DNA of 64,000 bases from Hydractinia symbiolongicarpus (GCF_029227915.1 NC_079888.1:6505001-6569000), one strand, 5' to 3'. Counted from the first letter of the stretch, positions 1 to 11,840 are shown. Numbers and translations are program-made. The notes: generated by a model from the sequence alone, not told the origin.

Positions 1-281
1 GAAGTTTTTGCCGGCAAAGTTTTTAATCCCGATTACTCCTTAGGTGTTTGTCGAGAACATATGATCCTGCACATTATTTTTATCACCGCTTTAAGCTCTA
101 CACAATAGAGGCAACGTAAAAACAAGGTTCTAAATTTTTTTTTGTGGATGGGTTGGGGACGTCATCAAAATTCAAATGTCCCTTCTTTTTCATTTTTATT
201 TTGCCTCAGTGGATTTTTCCACGGGCCTTACCGACTAGTCTTACATAATAATACGGAGTGTTTGTGACGGTTGCATACGGT

Positions 282-1510
282 TGTATATTGCATACAGTCC
301 TTCCTCACCAAACTTTAGACAAAATGCCAACAAAAAAACGGTGTTTAAATCTAAAATTAATAAAGTCCTTTTAGCAATTTGCATGCTGTTTTACCATCAA
401 TAAAGTAAACAAAATTTCAAATCTCACATAATATTCTGTCACAAATTTTCATAAAATATATATATAAGTCATAATGAGTCATGTTAAACAACAGCAATCA
501 TTCTATATATAAGTTCATTTTATGTCAATTTTTGCACCAATTTTGCAACACAAAATACAAATTCTAAATAATACTAAAATCTCTTATTTTTGGTCCTTCG
601 CATACCGACGGTCTCCCACAAAAGTTTAATCAAAATGTAAAAAATGAGAGGTAACAACAAAATCAAAGTTTGCAAAATTTAACTATTTCAGTACATATAT
701 CTACTGCATATGCCCTCTAAAACAATATTTTAATCCAAAATGCCAAAGAAAAACAGTTTGCAACAAAAATCAGTTATTTCGATAATATTGCATACACTCT
801 TTCCTCACAAAAGCTTCACAAACTGTAAAAAAAAAGAATGGTTGTAGGGAGTGCTTCTGATTCAACAAAAAAAGTTTTTTTGACATATTGCATCTAGCCC
901 TTACCCATTAAATCTTACACAAAATTTCCAAAACTATATACGATTTAGAACACATCAAATTTAAATCGAGAAGGATCAGTCATTTCGATATATTGCACGG
1001 AGTCCTCCCCAGTAAGAATTTATACAAAGCTTGCAAGGTGTAAAATTGAATTCTTCTTCTGTGTATATATATATGGTCCTTCCTCACAAAATTAACATAA
1101 AATGTCAAAAAGGTTCAGATATAACATCTAACACAACAAAAATCAGTTCTATCAGTATATGTCATGCCATTGTCTTCCACCAAATGTTCCCCTTAAAGTT
1201 TCACAGACACAGCCTGTAAATTAAAAACAACTAAGATCAGGTATTTTGGTCTATTTCATACCATTCTGTTCCAAATAACTTATAAAATGTAAAAATTGAG
1301 TGGTAAAACAGAAATGTCAAAAAGAAGAAAAAAATAGCTTACAAAGAGTATAAAATTGAAATCAACAAAGTAGCTCTTTTGGTGTATTAAATATAAGCCA
1401 TACACACAAAAGTTTACACTAAATGTAAGAAAATGGTTGTGTTTAGTAATTCTAAATTAAGAAAAGTCAGTTCTTTTAGCATGCTGATTAAGGTTTTTGC
1501 CCACAATTTG
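282..1510. repeat. Degenerate ~100-bp tandem array inside the duplicated unit
   Basis: A loose motif recurs about every 80-125 bases: an ATATTGCATAC-like block, then GTCCTTCCTCAC-like, then AAAAGTTTACACAAAATG-like. Clear occurrences start near 288, 590, 690, 784, 885, 990, 1070, 1160, 1250, 1378 and 1480. The units are heavily diverged from each other, so this is an old minisatellite that was later carried intact into the 2645-bp duplication (second copy about 2927-4155). No coding capacity is seen. Confidence 0.7.
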
Positions 1511-2324
1511 AAACAAATTAAATTTACATTTTAAAAATAAGTAATTTCTGAACTTTATTTTCAGAATATTTGGAGGAAAAGAACTTCGCAAACCAAAAAA
1601 AACCCAGGAAAATGTTTAAAATTTTCAGGGTTAATAACGTTTGATGTGTTTTGTGGGAATATATATACTGGGAATCTTTAGTTTAAAGCTAGCATTAGCT
1701 AGCTACAGCAGCTAATAGCTAGTCACTTAAATATAAACTGGAGACTTAGCTAGGTATAAAGAACATGGCTACATATATATATATATATTCCTAGCTAGCT
1801 AGCTAGTTGTTAGAGTGGTGGTTGGCTTTTTATGATGCTAGCTATAAAACATGTCTGGCAACAATAATATAATCAAAACTGAAAATAAAACATGAAAAAA
1901 CCTTACAGAACATTGCTATGATTAATTTATAAAACCATGCTCTTCTTCAAATGTTTTTTTAAAGATTTATTTTAAATGAAAGAGTAGAGAATACTCAAAA
2001 AGAACAGCCATCTTTTTCGTAAACACAATTTCCGTTTTATGCTAGGAACTTCATTTAACAGTCCGTATGCTTTGTGAATATCTAATACCGTTTCATATGT
2101 AGCGATACCTATATATATATGCTAACATAGAGTTTTTTGGCATAAGGGTATATATATTTATATCGTTATTAGCAGCGGGTTATATATTTACACCTTATGT
2201 GCGATTTCTATGAAGTACATCCCTAATCTTTTTAGTTAAATTTTAGCGTACGGCCACGTCATAGAAAAGTGACCCGTGATTTCCGTGTCGTGGACTCACA
2301 GTTTTACTCACGCAAGGGAATTAA

Positions 2325-2895
2325 TATATAAGATTAGTGAAGCCATTACAGTGCACTTAAAACTTTGAGGCCAAATAACTTGGAAAGGAGGTGGTGACGT
2401 CAATGATTTTTCACCGCGTGGGTAACTAGGAACAACTTAGGACCAATTTGGGTAGTTTTCTCAAACCTGGGTCCCCAAATCCGTTCCGAAATGGACAGGT
2501 TGAAACGTCATTAAAAGATTATTTAAACCACCATATCTCCGTAACCGTTTGCAAAAAGTACATGATCCCTTACATTTTCTTGATCAGCGTTTCACGACCT
2601 ATACGATGAAGGCAACAGGTATACAAATTTTTTAAAAAGATTTTGGAAGTTTTTGCCGGCAAAGTTTTTAATCCCGATTACTCCTTAGGTGTTTGTCGAG
2701 AACATATGATCCTGCACATTATTTTTATCACCGCTTTAAGCTCTACACAATAGAGGCAACGTAAAAACAAGGTTCTAAATTTTTTTTTGTGGATGGGTTG
2801 GGGACGTCATCAAAATTCAAATGTCCCTTCTTTTTCATTTTTATTTTGCCTCAGTGGATTTTTCCACGGGCCTTACCGACTAGTCTTACATAATA
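2325..2895 (+). mobile_element. ~570-bp non-autonomous element spanning the duplication junction
   Basis: Defined by comparison with the inverted copy at 13757-14335. Shared blocks include TTACAGTGCACTTAAAACTT, GGAGGTGGTGACGTCAATGA, TTTCTTGATCAGCGTTTC and the terminal block around CCACGGGCCTTACCGACTAG. The ends look like imperfect inverted repeats: the left reads TTAATATATAAGATTAGT and the right, complemented, reads ATTATTATGTAAGACTAG. A second copy is at 4970-5540 and the 3' half of another is at 1-250. There is no open frame; transposon class is not determined. Confidence 0.75.
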
Positions 2896-5561
2896 ATACG
2901 GAGTGTTTGTGACGGTTGCATACGGTTGTATATTGCATACAGTCCTTCCTCACCAAACTTTAGACAAAATGCCAACAAAAAAACGGTGTTTAAATCTAAA
3001 ATTAATAAAGTCCTTTTAGCAATTTGCATGCTGTTTTACCATCAATAAAGTAAACAAAATTTCAAATCTCACATAATATTCTGTCACAAATTTTCATAAA
3101 ATATATATATAAGTCATAATGAGTCATGTTAAACAACAGCAATCATTCTATATATAAGTTCATTTTATGTCAATTTTTGCACCAATTTTGCAACACAAAA
3201 TACAAATTCTAAATAATACTAAAATCTCTTATTTTTGGTCCTTCGCATACCGACGGTCTCCCACAAAAGTTTAATCAAAATGTAAAAAATGAGAGGTAAC
3301 AACAAAATCAAAGTTTGCAAAATTTAACTATTTCAGTACATATATCTACTGCATATGCCCTCTAAAACAATATTTTAATCCAAAATGCCAAAGAAAAACA
3401 GTTTGCAACAAAAATCAGTTATTTCGATAATATTGCATACACTCTTTCCTCACAAAAGCTTCACAAACTGTAAAAAAAAAGAATGGTTGTAGGGAGTGCT
3501 TCTGATTCAACAAAAAAAGTTTTTTTGACATATTGCATCTAGCCCTTACCCATTAAATCTTACACAAAATTTCCAAAACTATATACGATTTAGAACACAT
3601 CAAATTTAAATCGAGAAGGATCAGTCATTTCGATATATTGCACGGAGTCCTCCCCAGTAAGAATTTATACAAAGCTTGCAAGGTGTAAAATTGAATTCTT
3701 CTTCTGTGTATATATATATGGTCCTTCCTCACAAAATTAACATAAAATGTCAAAAAGGTTCAGATATAACATCTAACACAACAAAAATCAGTTCTATCAG
3801 TATATGTCATGCCATTGTCTTCCACCAAATGTTCCCCTTAAAGTTTCACAGACACAGCCTGTAAATTAAAAACAACTAAGATCAGGTATTTTGGTCTATT
3901 TCATACCATTCTGTTCCAAATAACTTATAAAATGTAAAAATTGAGTGGTAAAACAGAAATGTCAAAAAGAAGAAAAAAATAGCTTACAAAGAGTATAAAA
4001 TTGAAATCAACAAAGTAGCTCTTTTGGTGTATTAAATATAAGCCATACACACAAAAGTTTACACTAAATGTAAGAAAATGGTTGTGTTTAGTAATTCTAA
4101 ATTAAGAAAAGTCAGTTCTTTTAGCATGCTGATTAAGGTTTTTGCCCACAATTTGAAACAAATTAAATTTACATTTTAAAAATAAGTAATTTCTGAACTT
4201 TATTTTCAGAATATTTGGAGGAAAAGAACTTCGCAAACCAAAAAAAACCCAGGAAAATGTTTAAAATTTTCAGGGTTAATAACGTTTGATGTGTTTTGTG
4301 GGAATATATATACTGGGAATCTTTAGTTTAAAGCTAGCATTAGCTAGCTACAGCAGCTAATAGCTAGTCACTTAAATATAAACTGGAGACTTAGCTAGGT
4401 ATAAAGAACATGGCTACATATATATATATATATTCCTAGCTAGCTAGCTAGTTGTTAGAGTGGTGGTTGGCTTTTTATGATGCTAGCTATAAAACATGTC
4501 TGGCAACAATAATATAATCAAAACTGAAAATAAAACATGAAAAAACCTTACAGAACATTGCTATGATTAATTTATAAAACCATGCTCTTCTTCAAATGTT
4601 TTTTTAAAGATTTATTTTAAATGAAAGAGTAGAGAATACTCAAAAAGAACAGCCATCTTTTTCGTAAACACAATTTCCGTTTTATGCTAGGAACTTCATT
4701 TAACAGTCCGTATGCTTTGTGAATATCTAATACCGTTTCATATGTAGCGATACCTATATATATATGCTAACATAGAGTTTTTTGGCATAAGGGTATATAT
4801 ATTTATATCGTTATTAGCAGCGGGTTATATATTTACACCTTATGTGCGATTTCTATGAAGTACATCCCTAATCTTTTTAGTTAAATTTTAGCGTACGGCC
4901 ACGTCATAGAAAAGTGACCCGTGATTTCCGTGTCGTGGACTCACAGTTTTACTCACGCAAGGGAATTAATATATAAGATTAGTGAAGCCATTACAGTGCA
5001 CTTAAAACTTTGAGGCCAAATAACTTGGAAAGGAGGTGGTGACGTCAATGATTTTTCACCGCGTGGGTAACTAGGAACAACTTAGGACCAATTTGGGTAG
5101 TTTTCTCAAACCTGGGTCCCCAAATCCGTTCCGAAATGGACAGGTTGAAACGTCATTAAAAGATTATTTAAACCACCATATCTCCGTAACCGTTTGCAAA
5201 AAGTACATGATCCCTTACATTTTCTTGATCAGCGTTTCACGACCTATACGATGAAGGCAACAGGTATACAAATTTTTTAAAAAGATTTTGGAAGTTTTTG
5301 CCGGCAAAGTTTTTAATCCCGATTACTCCTTAGGTGTTTGTCGAGAACATATGATCCTGCACATTATTTTTATCACCGCTTTAAGCTCTACACAATAGAG
5401 GCAACGTAAAAACAAGGTTCTAAATTTTTTTTTGTGGATGGGTTGGGGACGTCATCAAAATTCAAATGTCCCTTCTTTTTCATTTTTATTTTGCCTCAGT
5501 GGATTTTTCCACGGGCCTTACCGACTAGTCTTACATAATAATACGGAGTGTTTGTGACGGT

Positions 5562-6025
5562 CATGATGGATATTATCATTTTCCTTTGATTTCGCCGAAT
5601 TTTTTTCTGAAGTCGCCGAAAAAAGTATGTCTCAAATGTTAAATTTTATGACGTTACGCCGCGACGTCATTAACACTACTTTAACGTCAATATCCTATAT
5701 TAAATTAATGAAAATCCTATACATTTTCTTGATCAGCGTTTCAAATACGATGAAGGCGACAGGTATAAAAATTTCTAAACTTTTTTTGGGTTTTGACGGG
5801 CCATTTCCGACGTCAGCAAAATTTTCAAAACCTTATCCTCTTACGCGTTTGTCGAAAATATATGATCCTCTACATTATTTTTTATCTACGTTTTAACCTC
5901 TACACATCACATACAGGCAACGAATAAACCTGCACTGTTGACGTCAGCAAGAAACCAAAACATTTTTTTTATTGTCCTGCCTAAGTGGATTTCTCCACGG
6001 GCCTTATCGACTAGTTATTATATAA
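5562..6025 (+). mobile_element. Diverged copy of the 570-bp element
   Basis: Immediately after the partial third tandem unit, the sequence continues as an older relative of the same element. It shares TTTTCTTGATCAGCGTTTC, ACGATGAAGGC, the ATATGATCCT block and the terminal GTGGATTTCTCCACGGGCC followed by CGACTAGT. The internal sequence has drifted and the left end is missing. The 89-codon open frame across it (5627-5896) has no recognisable domain and I do not call it a gene. Confidence 0.65.
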
Positions 6026-6409
6026 CGAGAAAGTCACACATTTATATTTCATTGTTTTTATAAGAAATCAATCAAAATAACGCATTTATGCAATCATAAA
6101 TAAACGCGAAAAAAAATACGGAAAACAAAATGTCACTCCCCGGAAAAACATTTTACGCGATGAACTTTCGCTGTCTGTGAAAAAAAGCTTTTTTACTTTC
6201 CTCGTCTCTGTTTAGTATAACCAAGTAGTATGCTATCAATTTATCAAGAAAATATGGAATAAGATCAGAAAAGTCATTAATTTTTAAACTTCAGAAGTGT
6301 ATCATCAAAAAATATTTTAAAAGCTAGGTTTGTCCAAACCACGTTCACAGCACAGATAGAACTTTCCACACATTCTCGTAGATCCACGTGGATGTGTTTC
6401 ATTTTCTGA

Positions 6410-6680
6410 TTATGTAGTAAGTAAGTAAATAACGGGAAATTTTAACGTCCTTGAGGATTTCATCCTAACGGTTAGCTCTTTTTCCTCTCCGACTGTAACA
6501 AAGTTACACTACGGCCAGAGATACGTATTGCATTGCTCTAACTTGCTTGCCTGCCACACAAGCTGGTTAGATGTCAGTAGATTGCACCAAATGCATTTAG
6601 AGTGCGCCGGAGTGGGGACTCGAACCTGAAACCGTATGATTGCAAGTCAAATGCTCTACCACTTCACCATCTCCGCGACA
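6410..6680 (-). mobile_element. tRNA-derived SINE with Ala(UGC)-like head
   Basis: On the minus strand 6680-6604 folds as a degenerate tRNA: it has a D-arm like GGTGAAGTGGTAGAGC, a loop CTTGCAA (anticodon TGC) and a B-box-like GGTTCGAGTCC. The acceptor and T stems carry mismatches and a bulge, so it is not a working tRNA gene. Downstream runs a body of about 170 bases with a block around AAATCCTCAAGGACGTTAAA and a TTAC-repeat tail near 6412-6430. Head, body and short-repeat tail are the SINE layout. Family not assigned. Confidence 0.65.
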
Positions 6681-7752
6681 GTAAGTTATATAACTCTTTA
6701 AACTTTTTTCTTCGTCCCGGAGGCTTAGATCCCCCACTATGTGCTACTTAACCGTAGGAGCACCAGTATAGAAAATGATATTGTCACCATCCTTGAATTT
6801 TTCCCACATGTAATCGTTTTTTTATGAAAATAATTTTTTTAAGAGCAACGATCACTATTCGGAAGAAACTTGCTAAGAATAACCTAGGCTGTCGGAAAAA
6901 GTATATCGTTGGCATGTTTTTGCCTTTCCATCGGCACTGGGCACACACACTTAAAAAATTTTTGTTGACGGTTTGTTTCTCCTGTGTGAGGCTACGCTAT
7001 ATGATTTTCGTACACAATTAACTAAACAATATTTTTTCAGTGCTTCACTGATCACAGCCAGATGGCAGTGTTTAATAATCACAGTCAGGTCAGTGCGACA
7101 GCTACTAGCTTTATTGAATTTTTGTAATCCAAAATAAGTTTTATTTTGTCCAGGAATCTTACACCTCACTTGTAAAAAGCGATACGCCTTAAGAGAACTA
7201 ATTTTTGTGGAAATTAATTTTCGCGAGTCCCAATTACTTTTTTCAAAGAAAATATTTTTCCTAACTAAACTGGTTTAGATGCTTCACGGTAACTAGTTTT
7301 TCGCAGTTAGTGGAGTTGCACAAGGGAATTGAAATGATCTGAAACAGCACTATAAGTGCTACAGTTTCACAAACTGAGTCTATCGAAAAAAAATACTGTT
7401 TAGTTAATTATGTACGAAAATCATATAGCGTAGCCTAACACAGGAGAAACAAACCGTCAAAAAAAATTTTTGTATGTGTGTGTGCCCAGTGCCGATGGAA
7501 AGGCAAAAACATGCCAACGATATACTTTTTCCGACAGCCTAGGTTATTCTTAGCAAGTTTCTTCCGAATAGTGATCGTTGCTCATAAAAATTTTTTTCAT
7601 AAAAAAAACGATTACATGTGGGAAAAATGCAAGGATGGTGACAATATCGTTTTCTATACTGGTGCTCCTTTGGTTAAGTAGCACATAGTGGGGGATCTAA
7701 GCCTCCGGAACGAAGAAAAAAGTAAGAGTTATATAACTTACTGTCGCGGAGA
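6670..7752. mobile_element. 1.1-kb foldback: ~370-bp inverted arms around a ~340-bp loop
   Basis: The left arm 6670-7041 and the right arm 7383-7752 are reverse complements with only scattered differences. Both contain the blocks around GGATCTAAGCCTCC, ACATGTAATCG and CATATAGCGTAGCC. The loop is 7042-7382 and non-coding. The outer 10 bases of both arms (TCTCCGCGAC on the left) are also the first bases of the neighbouring SINE head, so the inverted duplication may have formed after the SINE inserted. Open frames in the arms mirror each other and are not genes. Confidence 0.9.
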
Positions 7753-7835
7753 ATCTCGTGAAAAAGAAGAAAGAACACACAAAAGCTTTCCGCGGAAATT
7801 AGACCCCTTTAATCTTACGTCCCGCGAAAAAACGT

Positions 7836-8710
7836 TTTTCTGAATTTCTTGATTGCTTTTTGAGAAATTCTTGAAAGTCTGATGTGGAGTTATAGCATCA
7901 TAAGTTAGATGTTGAGAAGCAATTGCTTGTATAATTGATAATCAGGATATCTAAATTTGATATTCGTCTAAATATATTCAAAATATCAACTGGATAGGTG
8001 AAAATTTAGCACTTCAGCCTGATTAACACTTATTTGCGTCTGCACTGCGTCTACGTTGCGTCTGCGTCAACCTCGCGCACCGTGTGAACATAAATGAAGT
8101 AAGTGACGCAAGAGCGACGCAAAGACGCAAGAATATCAAAGTTTTTTTGACATTTTTTCTACTTCTTTTCTCCTTCACTCTTTAAGCATATGTTTATAAT
8201 GTAAACACAAAAAGGCAATCTGCGCAAAAAGCGCAACAGATTTTTCGAGAATAAAAAATTGAAAAACAAATCATATCGCTGAGAGAAATGAATAAAGTCA
8301 AAATCACGGCAACTGAAAAAGAGCAAAAATTGAGTAAAGTATTAGATAATACGCCGTGTTATATAATGAACAAGACAAAAGCTTTAAAGATAAAAACAAG
8401 AAAAAACTTACTTGAGAGGATGTAGCCAAAGGAGCAAACATCTTAAGTGGTACGTAAACAATGCGCACTTAAAATAAAACTTTTGATTCCCTTAACGACG
8501 CCAACGCAGACGCAAGCAAGTGTAAATCAGGCTTTACCTTGATAAGCCCTCATTTTCTAATATCTGTTGTCATGCATTAATTAGCATAATTATCAAAACG
8601 TCTAAGTCAAAAATCTTGAGAACGTATCGAGATTTTTAAAAAAGACTTATAGGCAGTTTATATGAAAGCACCTTGTTGTTTTTTTGTTGGAGGTAAGACA
8701 TCAACGAAAT
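7836..8710 (+). repeat. Dispersed repeat, copy A, interrupted by a TIR element
   Basis: The sequence either side of the insertion at 8016-8533 aligns with 17900-18255. Shared landmarks are the stretch with TGATAATCAGG, then AAAATATCAA, then ACCTTGAT/C, TCTAAGTCAAAAAT-like, and GGAGGTAAG near the right end. The two copies are moderately diverged. No coding content is recognised. Confidence 0.7.
8016..8533. mobile_element. 518-bp TIR element (MITE), Harbinger-like ends
   Basis: The ends are inverted repeats: the left reads AGCCTGATTAACACTT then GCGTCTGC, and the right, complemented, reads AGCCTGATTTACACTT then GCGTCTGC. It is flanked by TTC on the left and TTA on the right, an imperfect 3-bp target duplication of the TWA type used by PIF/Harbinger elements (class is inference). 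The related locus near 18060-18100 lacks the insertion. There is no transposase, so it is non-autonomous. Confidence 0.75.
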
Positions 8711-8879
8711 AACAAAAATAAGTCACATTTTGATAAAGAGTTATTCTTGAGAGATCTGAAGTTTCTACAATCTGCTATACATCAATTAGACATAAAGGCA
8801 CGACCGCGTTAATAAAAGAGGTTTGGACTAACCGAAAATATTTTTGTGATTGAAGTTTTTTTGAGAAAGTAGTTGGTGT

Positions 8880-9720
8880 TGACAGATAACTATGGAGTTT
8901 GAAATGACAGAGAGGATGAAGGTAGACGAGTTAAAGGGGTTTTTGAGGTTAAGATGTCTAAAGGTTGGCGGGAGAAAATACAAATTAGTAACTAAGGTGT
9001 TTTTAGCTAGCAAAAATAACGTCCTAGTCATCAAAACAGCAGAGGAGGTAAAAGTAGCTTTGCATAAAGATTACCAGGCATAGCTTACATCCAGTAAATC
9101 AAGTATGGTACTTCCTCACCCAAAGTATCTCTCTTCTGAATGGCTCTGCAAGAATGATGGCATAAAGCTTTAGGCATGCAAACCGTATGCTGGCATATTC
9201 AATTGCCTAATGTTTAACCCTAGTGAGCTTGGTAGTTCGATTTAAATACTCACTAAAGTTCAAAAACATATAGCTATTTTAGCAATGGTTGACTTGGCCC
9301 AATATTGTATCATAAAGTTGAACAACCCTCAAGTTATTGTCGACCATCAAAGCGTATAAATTACCCTCCACACAACCTTTGGGTTTGTGAGATAAAAAGT
9401 AATGGCAATATTAATCCGCACATTGTGGCTGCATGCTGGTATGTCAGAGACCTGCAACAACATAGCAGCATTGTTATTTTGTCTTGAAGCAGCAGTTAGT
9501 CTTAGACTGACCAATATGTCATGTACCAGTAAACTGGTCAAGATCAAAGATGTTACTTTTAAGCGTGATGATTTTGGAAAAGGAGATATAAAATCGAAGG
9601 GTCTTTTATGCACAATGAAAAAGGACTATAATCCCTAGGATGTGTTATTTAAATCTTCCAAGCTTTCCGATGTAGCTAACGCGTTTGAAAAGCTTGTTCC
9701 AAACAGCACTCTTTCAACGG
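8880..9720 (+). pseudogene. Relic of a SAP / SWIM-zinc-finger, YqaJ-type mobile gene
   Basis: The 5' part (8892-9083) encodes a SAP-like helix pair (KVDELKGFLRLRCLKVGG, then LVTKVFLASKNN). Segments near 9110-9230 (WLCKNDGIKL, CKPYAGIFNCLMF) and 9305-9400 (YHKVEQPSSYCRPS) follow in different frames. At 9402-9640 comes the SWIM-like stretch HAGMSETCNNIAALLF, then EAAVSLRLTN and SCTS. This domain order is typical of an abundant invertebrate family that carries a C-terminal YqaJ-like recombinase. Stops and at least one frameshift break it, the first SWIM cysteines are gone (WLH instead of CxC) and the His is Asn. No YqaJ core is visible. Family recognition is from memory of the motifs. Confidence 0.7.
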
Positions 9721-10660
9721 CTGTTCCAAAAATGTATTCTCTTGTTTACAATACTGGTGGTCTTTCTGACTTTATATTTTCGTTTATCTTATGTGGAAAA
9801 AGGAACACAAATTTTACCCGAACGGAGTCCCCTTTAAACTACTTTGTTAAAGTTGACTTTTTCCTGAATAGAAAAATGACTGAAAAAATAGAAGTGTAAA
9901 TCTCCTTTACATGACGAATATTTTGTCATATATTCTTTTGTCTGACGATGTATGTGAGATTTTAGCAAACAACCGTTTCGAAGCAAAATTGTTTTTATCA
10001 GTTCATCAAAGTAGGATATATTGAACATCATAGGGAGAACCATAATTATCAATTGGTTGTCTTTCTTGATGTAGTAAGCCCTTGTATGAAGAAACGGCCT
10101 GCAGTATGTATCCATCATTAATGCTTCAATATGATTTTAAAGAGCCTGTTTTCCGAAGAAACCTCTTTCGACAACAGTATCAGCCATGTCCTAAAAGCAA
10201 AACACCGATCTTGTGCTACAACAGTAAAACTGAAAAGTTGTTGCTCCCTAAAAGACAAAAATCCTTAGTGATAAAACATGTTTTGAAGAAACAATTTCAA
10301 ACCCAAATACATGACGAAATGATCAAGACGACAGAAGGGTTTCTTTTCTGGCAATTTCGATTTGTAATCTATCTCTGGAAAGTGGATAAAGTTTTATTAG
10401 CTAAAAAAAATGTTGTAATACAAACTGAATTTGAATAATATAGATATTATCATGTCATGAAGAAACGAGTTTATTTCTAGGCTACGTTTTGGCAGCTACT
10501 GTTGTCATCAACGCGCAATGATCGTAATCATCTTCATTTATTAGTTGAAGAGATAGTTATCAACCAATATCAATCAATAAAATCAACCAATCAGATCACA
10601 GCAATTAAAGAAACTAACTTTTTGCTGACCTAGATGGAAGCAATAAATTGATTAAAATCT
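9721..10660. other. Gene-poor stretch between two mobile-element relics
   Basis: It contains a 118-codon open frame on the plus strand (10082-10438) rich in Lys, Phe and Gln, with no domain, splice context or repeat match that I recognise. It could be a residual part of the preceding mobile gene or chance. Nothing else is supported. Confidence 0.3.
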
Positions 10661-10670
10661 TTTCTTTTTC

Positions 10671-11840
10671 TCACAATTCCCTTACTCGCTTTTCAAAGCG
10701 CCAGGTAACCACGTTTTCTAGAAGTTGATAGGAAATATTATTTTTTATATTAGCATTTCTGCCTACACTATACACATTTCTTGCTGTCCAACCGGACTCA
10801 CGGTCTATAATCTTTTTATTGTCCCAGTCAATAGTATAATCATTCTCCCGGCCGTGGTCCGCAATCTTATTTTTGACTTTATCTGCGTTGCGTACAGCTC
10901 TTTTGTGTTCTTTCACACGTTGTTTAAGTATAACATAAACAGTATCACAATCCTTACACGGATTTTCGTAGAAAATATTACATTGACTCTCTAGAATCTC
11001 TAGACTTTGTCTTTTGGATGCGACAGTAAACTACGTAGCGTGTCTACGTAGATCTTTCTTAGATAATCTCTTAATATCCGACGAAGTATGTTGTCATGTT
11101 GGCTCTGGTATATACGGCATACACACCGTAGTTACTGGTTCATTTTCTGCATTCTCTCCGTCACCGTTCTTAATCCGTTCGGGTCCTGATTTTTCTTTCA
11201 ACCTTCATGGGTTGTCTCGAGTGCCTGTTTGGAAGTAAGGCGTTGTTTATACAAAATAACTCTTTCTTTCGGTCATTTTCTCTACTGACATTGACTGTCT
11301 AGGAGATTATACGTTCTCTCCAGAACATTTGGTGATTAGATGATTAGTTGAGATATTATGTATCTCAGTATGAGATGGCTTGCGGTATACTGTTACTGAT
11401 AAGTTTCCACCGTCGCGTGACACTAAATTGTTTAAGAAAGAAAGTGTGCCGTTCTTCTTATGCGCAATTGTAAATTGAATTATTAATAGCTCATGAAATG
11501 CATCAAGTTGTGTTTCTTTAACTATTAAGTAGACGTCATCCCCGAATGTTTTTCAAACTAAGAGAGCGTGATCTGCTGTTGTTAAGGCTGTAGTGTGATG
11601 AACCTGCCTATATATTTCAGCTAAAAAATTGAGCCACCCGTAGCCATACCGTCAGTTTGCGAAAAGAGGTTACCGCCAGAAAAATACAATGATTTGTAAG
11701 CACAACTTCGATTAAGGACATCAGTTTGTCTATAGGGATTCGTGTTTTGTTTCCATACTCATTATTAATCAACAGTAATTCCCTCATGATGCATTATGTG
11801 TTCTTAATTGGTACACTTGTGTACAGTAATAAATACCGAA
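10671..11840 (-). pseudogene. Penelope-like element relic (reverse transcriptase C-terminus + GIY-YIG)
   Basis: Reading the minus strand, the 11600s encode a degraded RT palm region, the 11400s read GTLSFLNNLVSRDGG then LSVTVYRKPSHT, and 10930-10960 reads CKDCDTVYV then KQRVKEHKRAVRNADKV. The last ORF (10916-10671) continues as IADHGRENDYTIDWDNKKII. The order, RT thumb followed by a GIY-YIG-type nuclease, is diagnostic of Penelope-like retroelements. The nuclease has YVIL where YVG is expected, and several frameshifts and stops separate the pieces. This is a dead 5'-truncated copy. Confidence 0.8.

Larger units (their letters stand above)
1..5561. repeat. 2645-bp near-perfect tandem duplication, two units plus a partial third
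   Basis: Unit 1 is 1-2645, unit 2 is 2646-5290, and 5291-5561 repeats the first 271 bases before the sequence diverges. By eye I find no difference between the two full units, including their microsatellite runs. The unit joins about 2 kb of AT-rich non-coding DNA to a copy of the 570-bp element that spans each junction (about 2325-2895 and 4970-5540; the window starts inside an earlier one). The 62-codon open frames at 1031 and 3676 are the same non-coding stretch read twice. The identity means a very recent duplication or an assembly artefact. Confidence 0.95.

Noticed and set aside
1031-1219. 62-codon open frame repeated at 3676-3864
   Set aside because: Identical only because the DNA is duplicated; it lies in the degenerate satellite and has no domain or splice context.
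1685-1830. AGCTAGCTAGCT clusters (also 18265, 20095, 55926)
   Set aside because: Simple-sequence background scattered through the window; no shared position relative to genes.
6604-6680. Functional tRNA-Ala(UGC)
   Set aside because: Mismatches in the T stem and a bulge in the acceptor stem, and it is continuous with a SINE body.
6824-7681. Several 60-70-codon frames in the foldback arms
   Set aside because: They mirror each other across the inverted repeat and have no protein-like composition.
10082-10438. 118-codon frame downstream of the SAP/SWIM relic
   Set aside because: No recognisable motif; could not be tied to the relic or to a gene.
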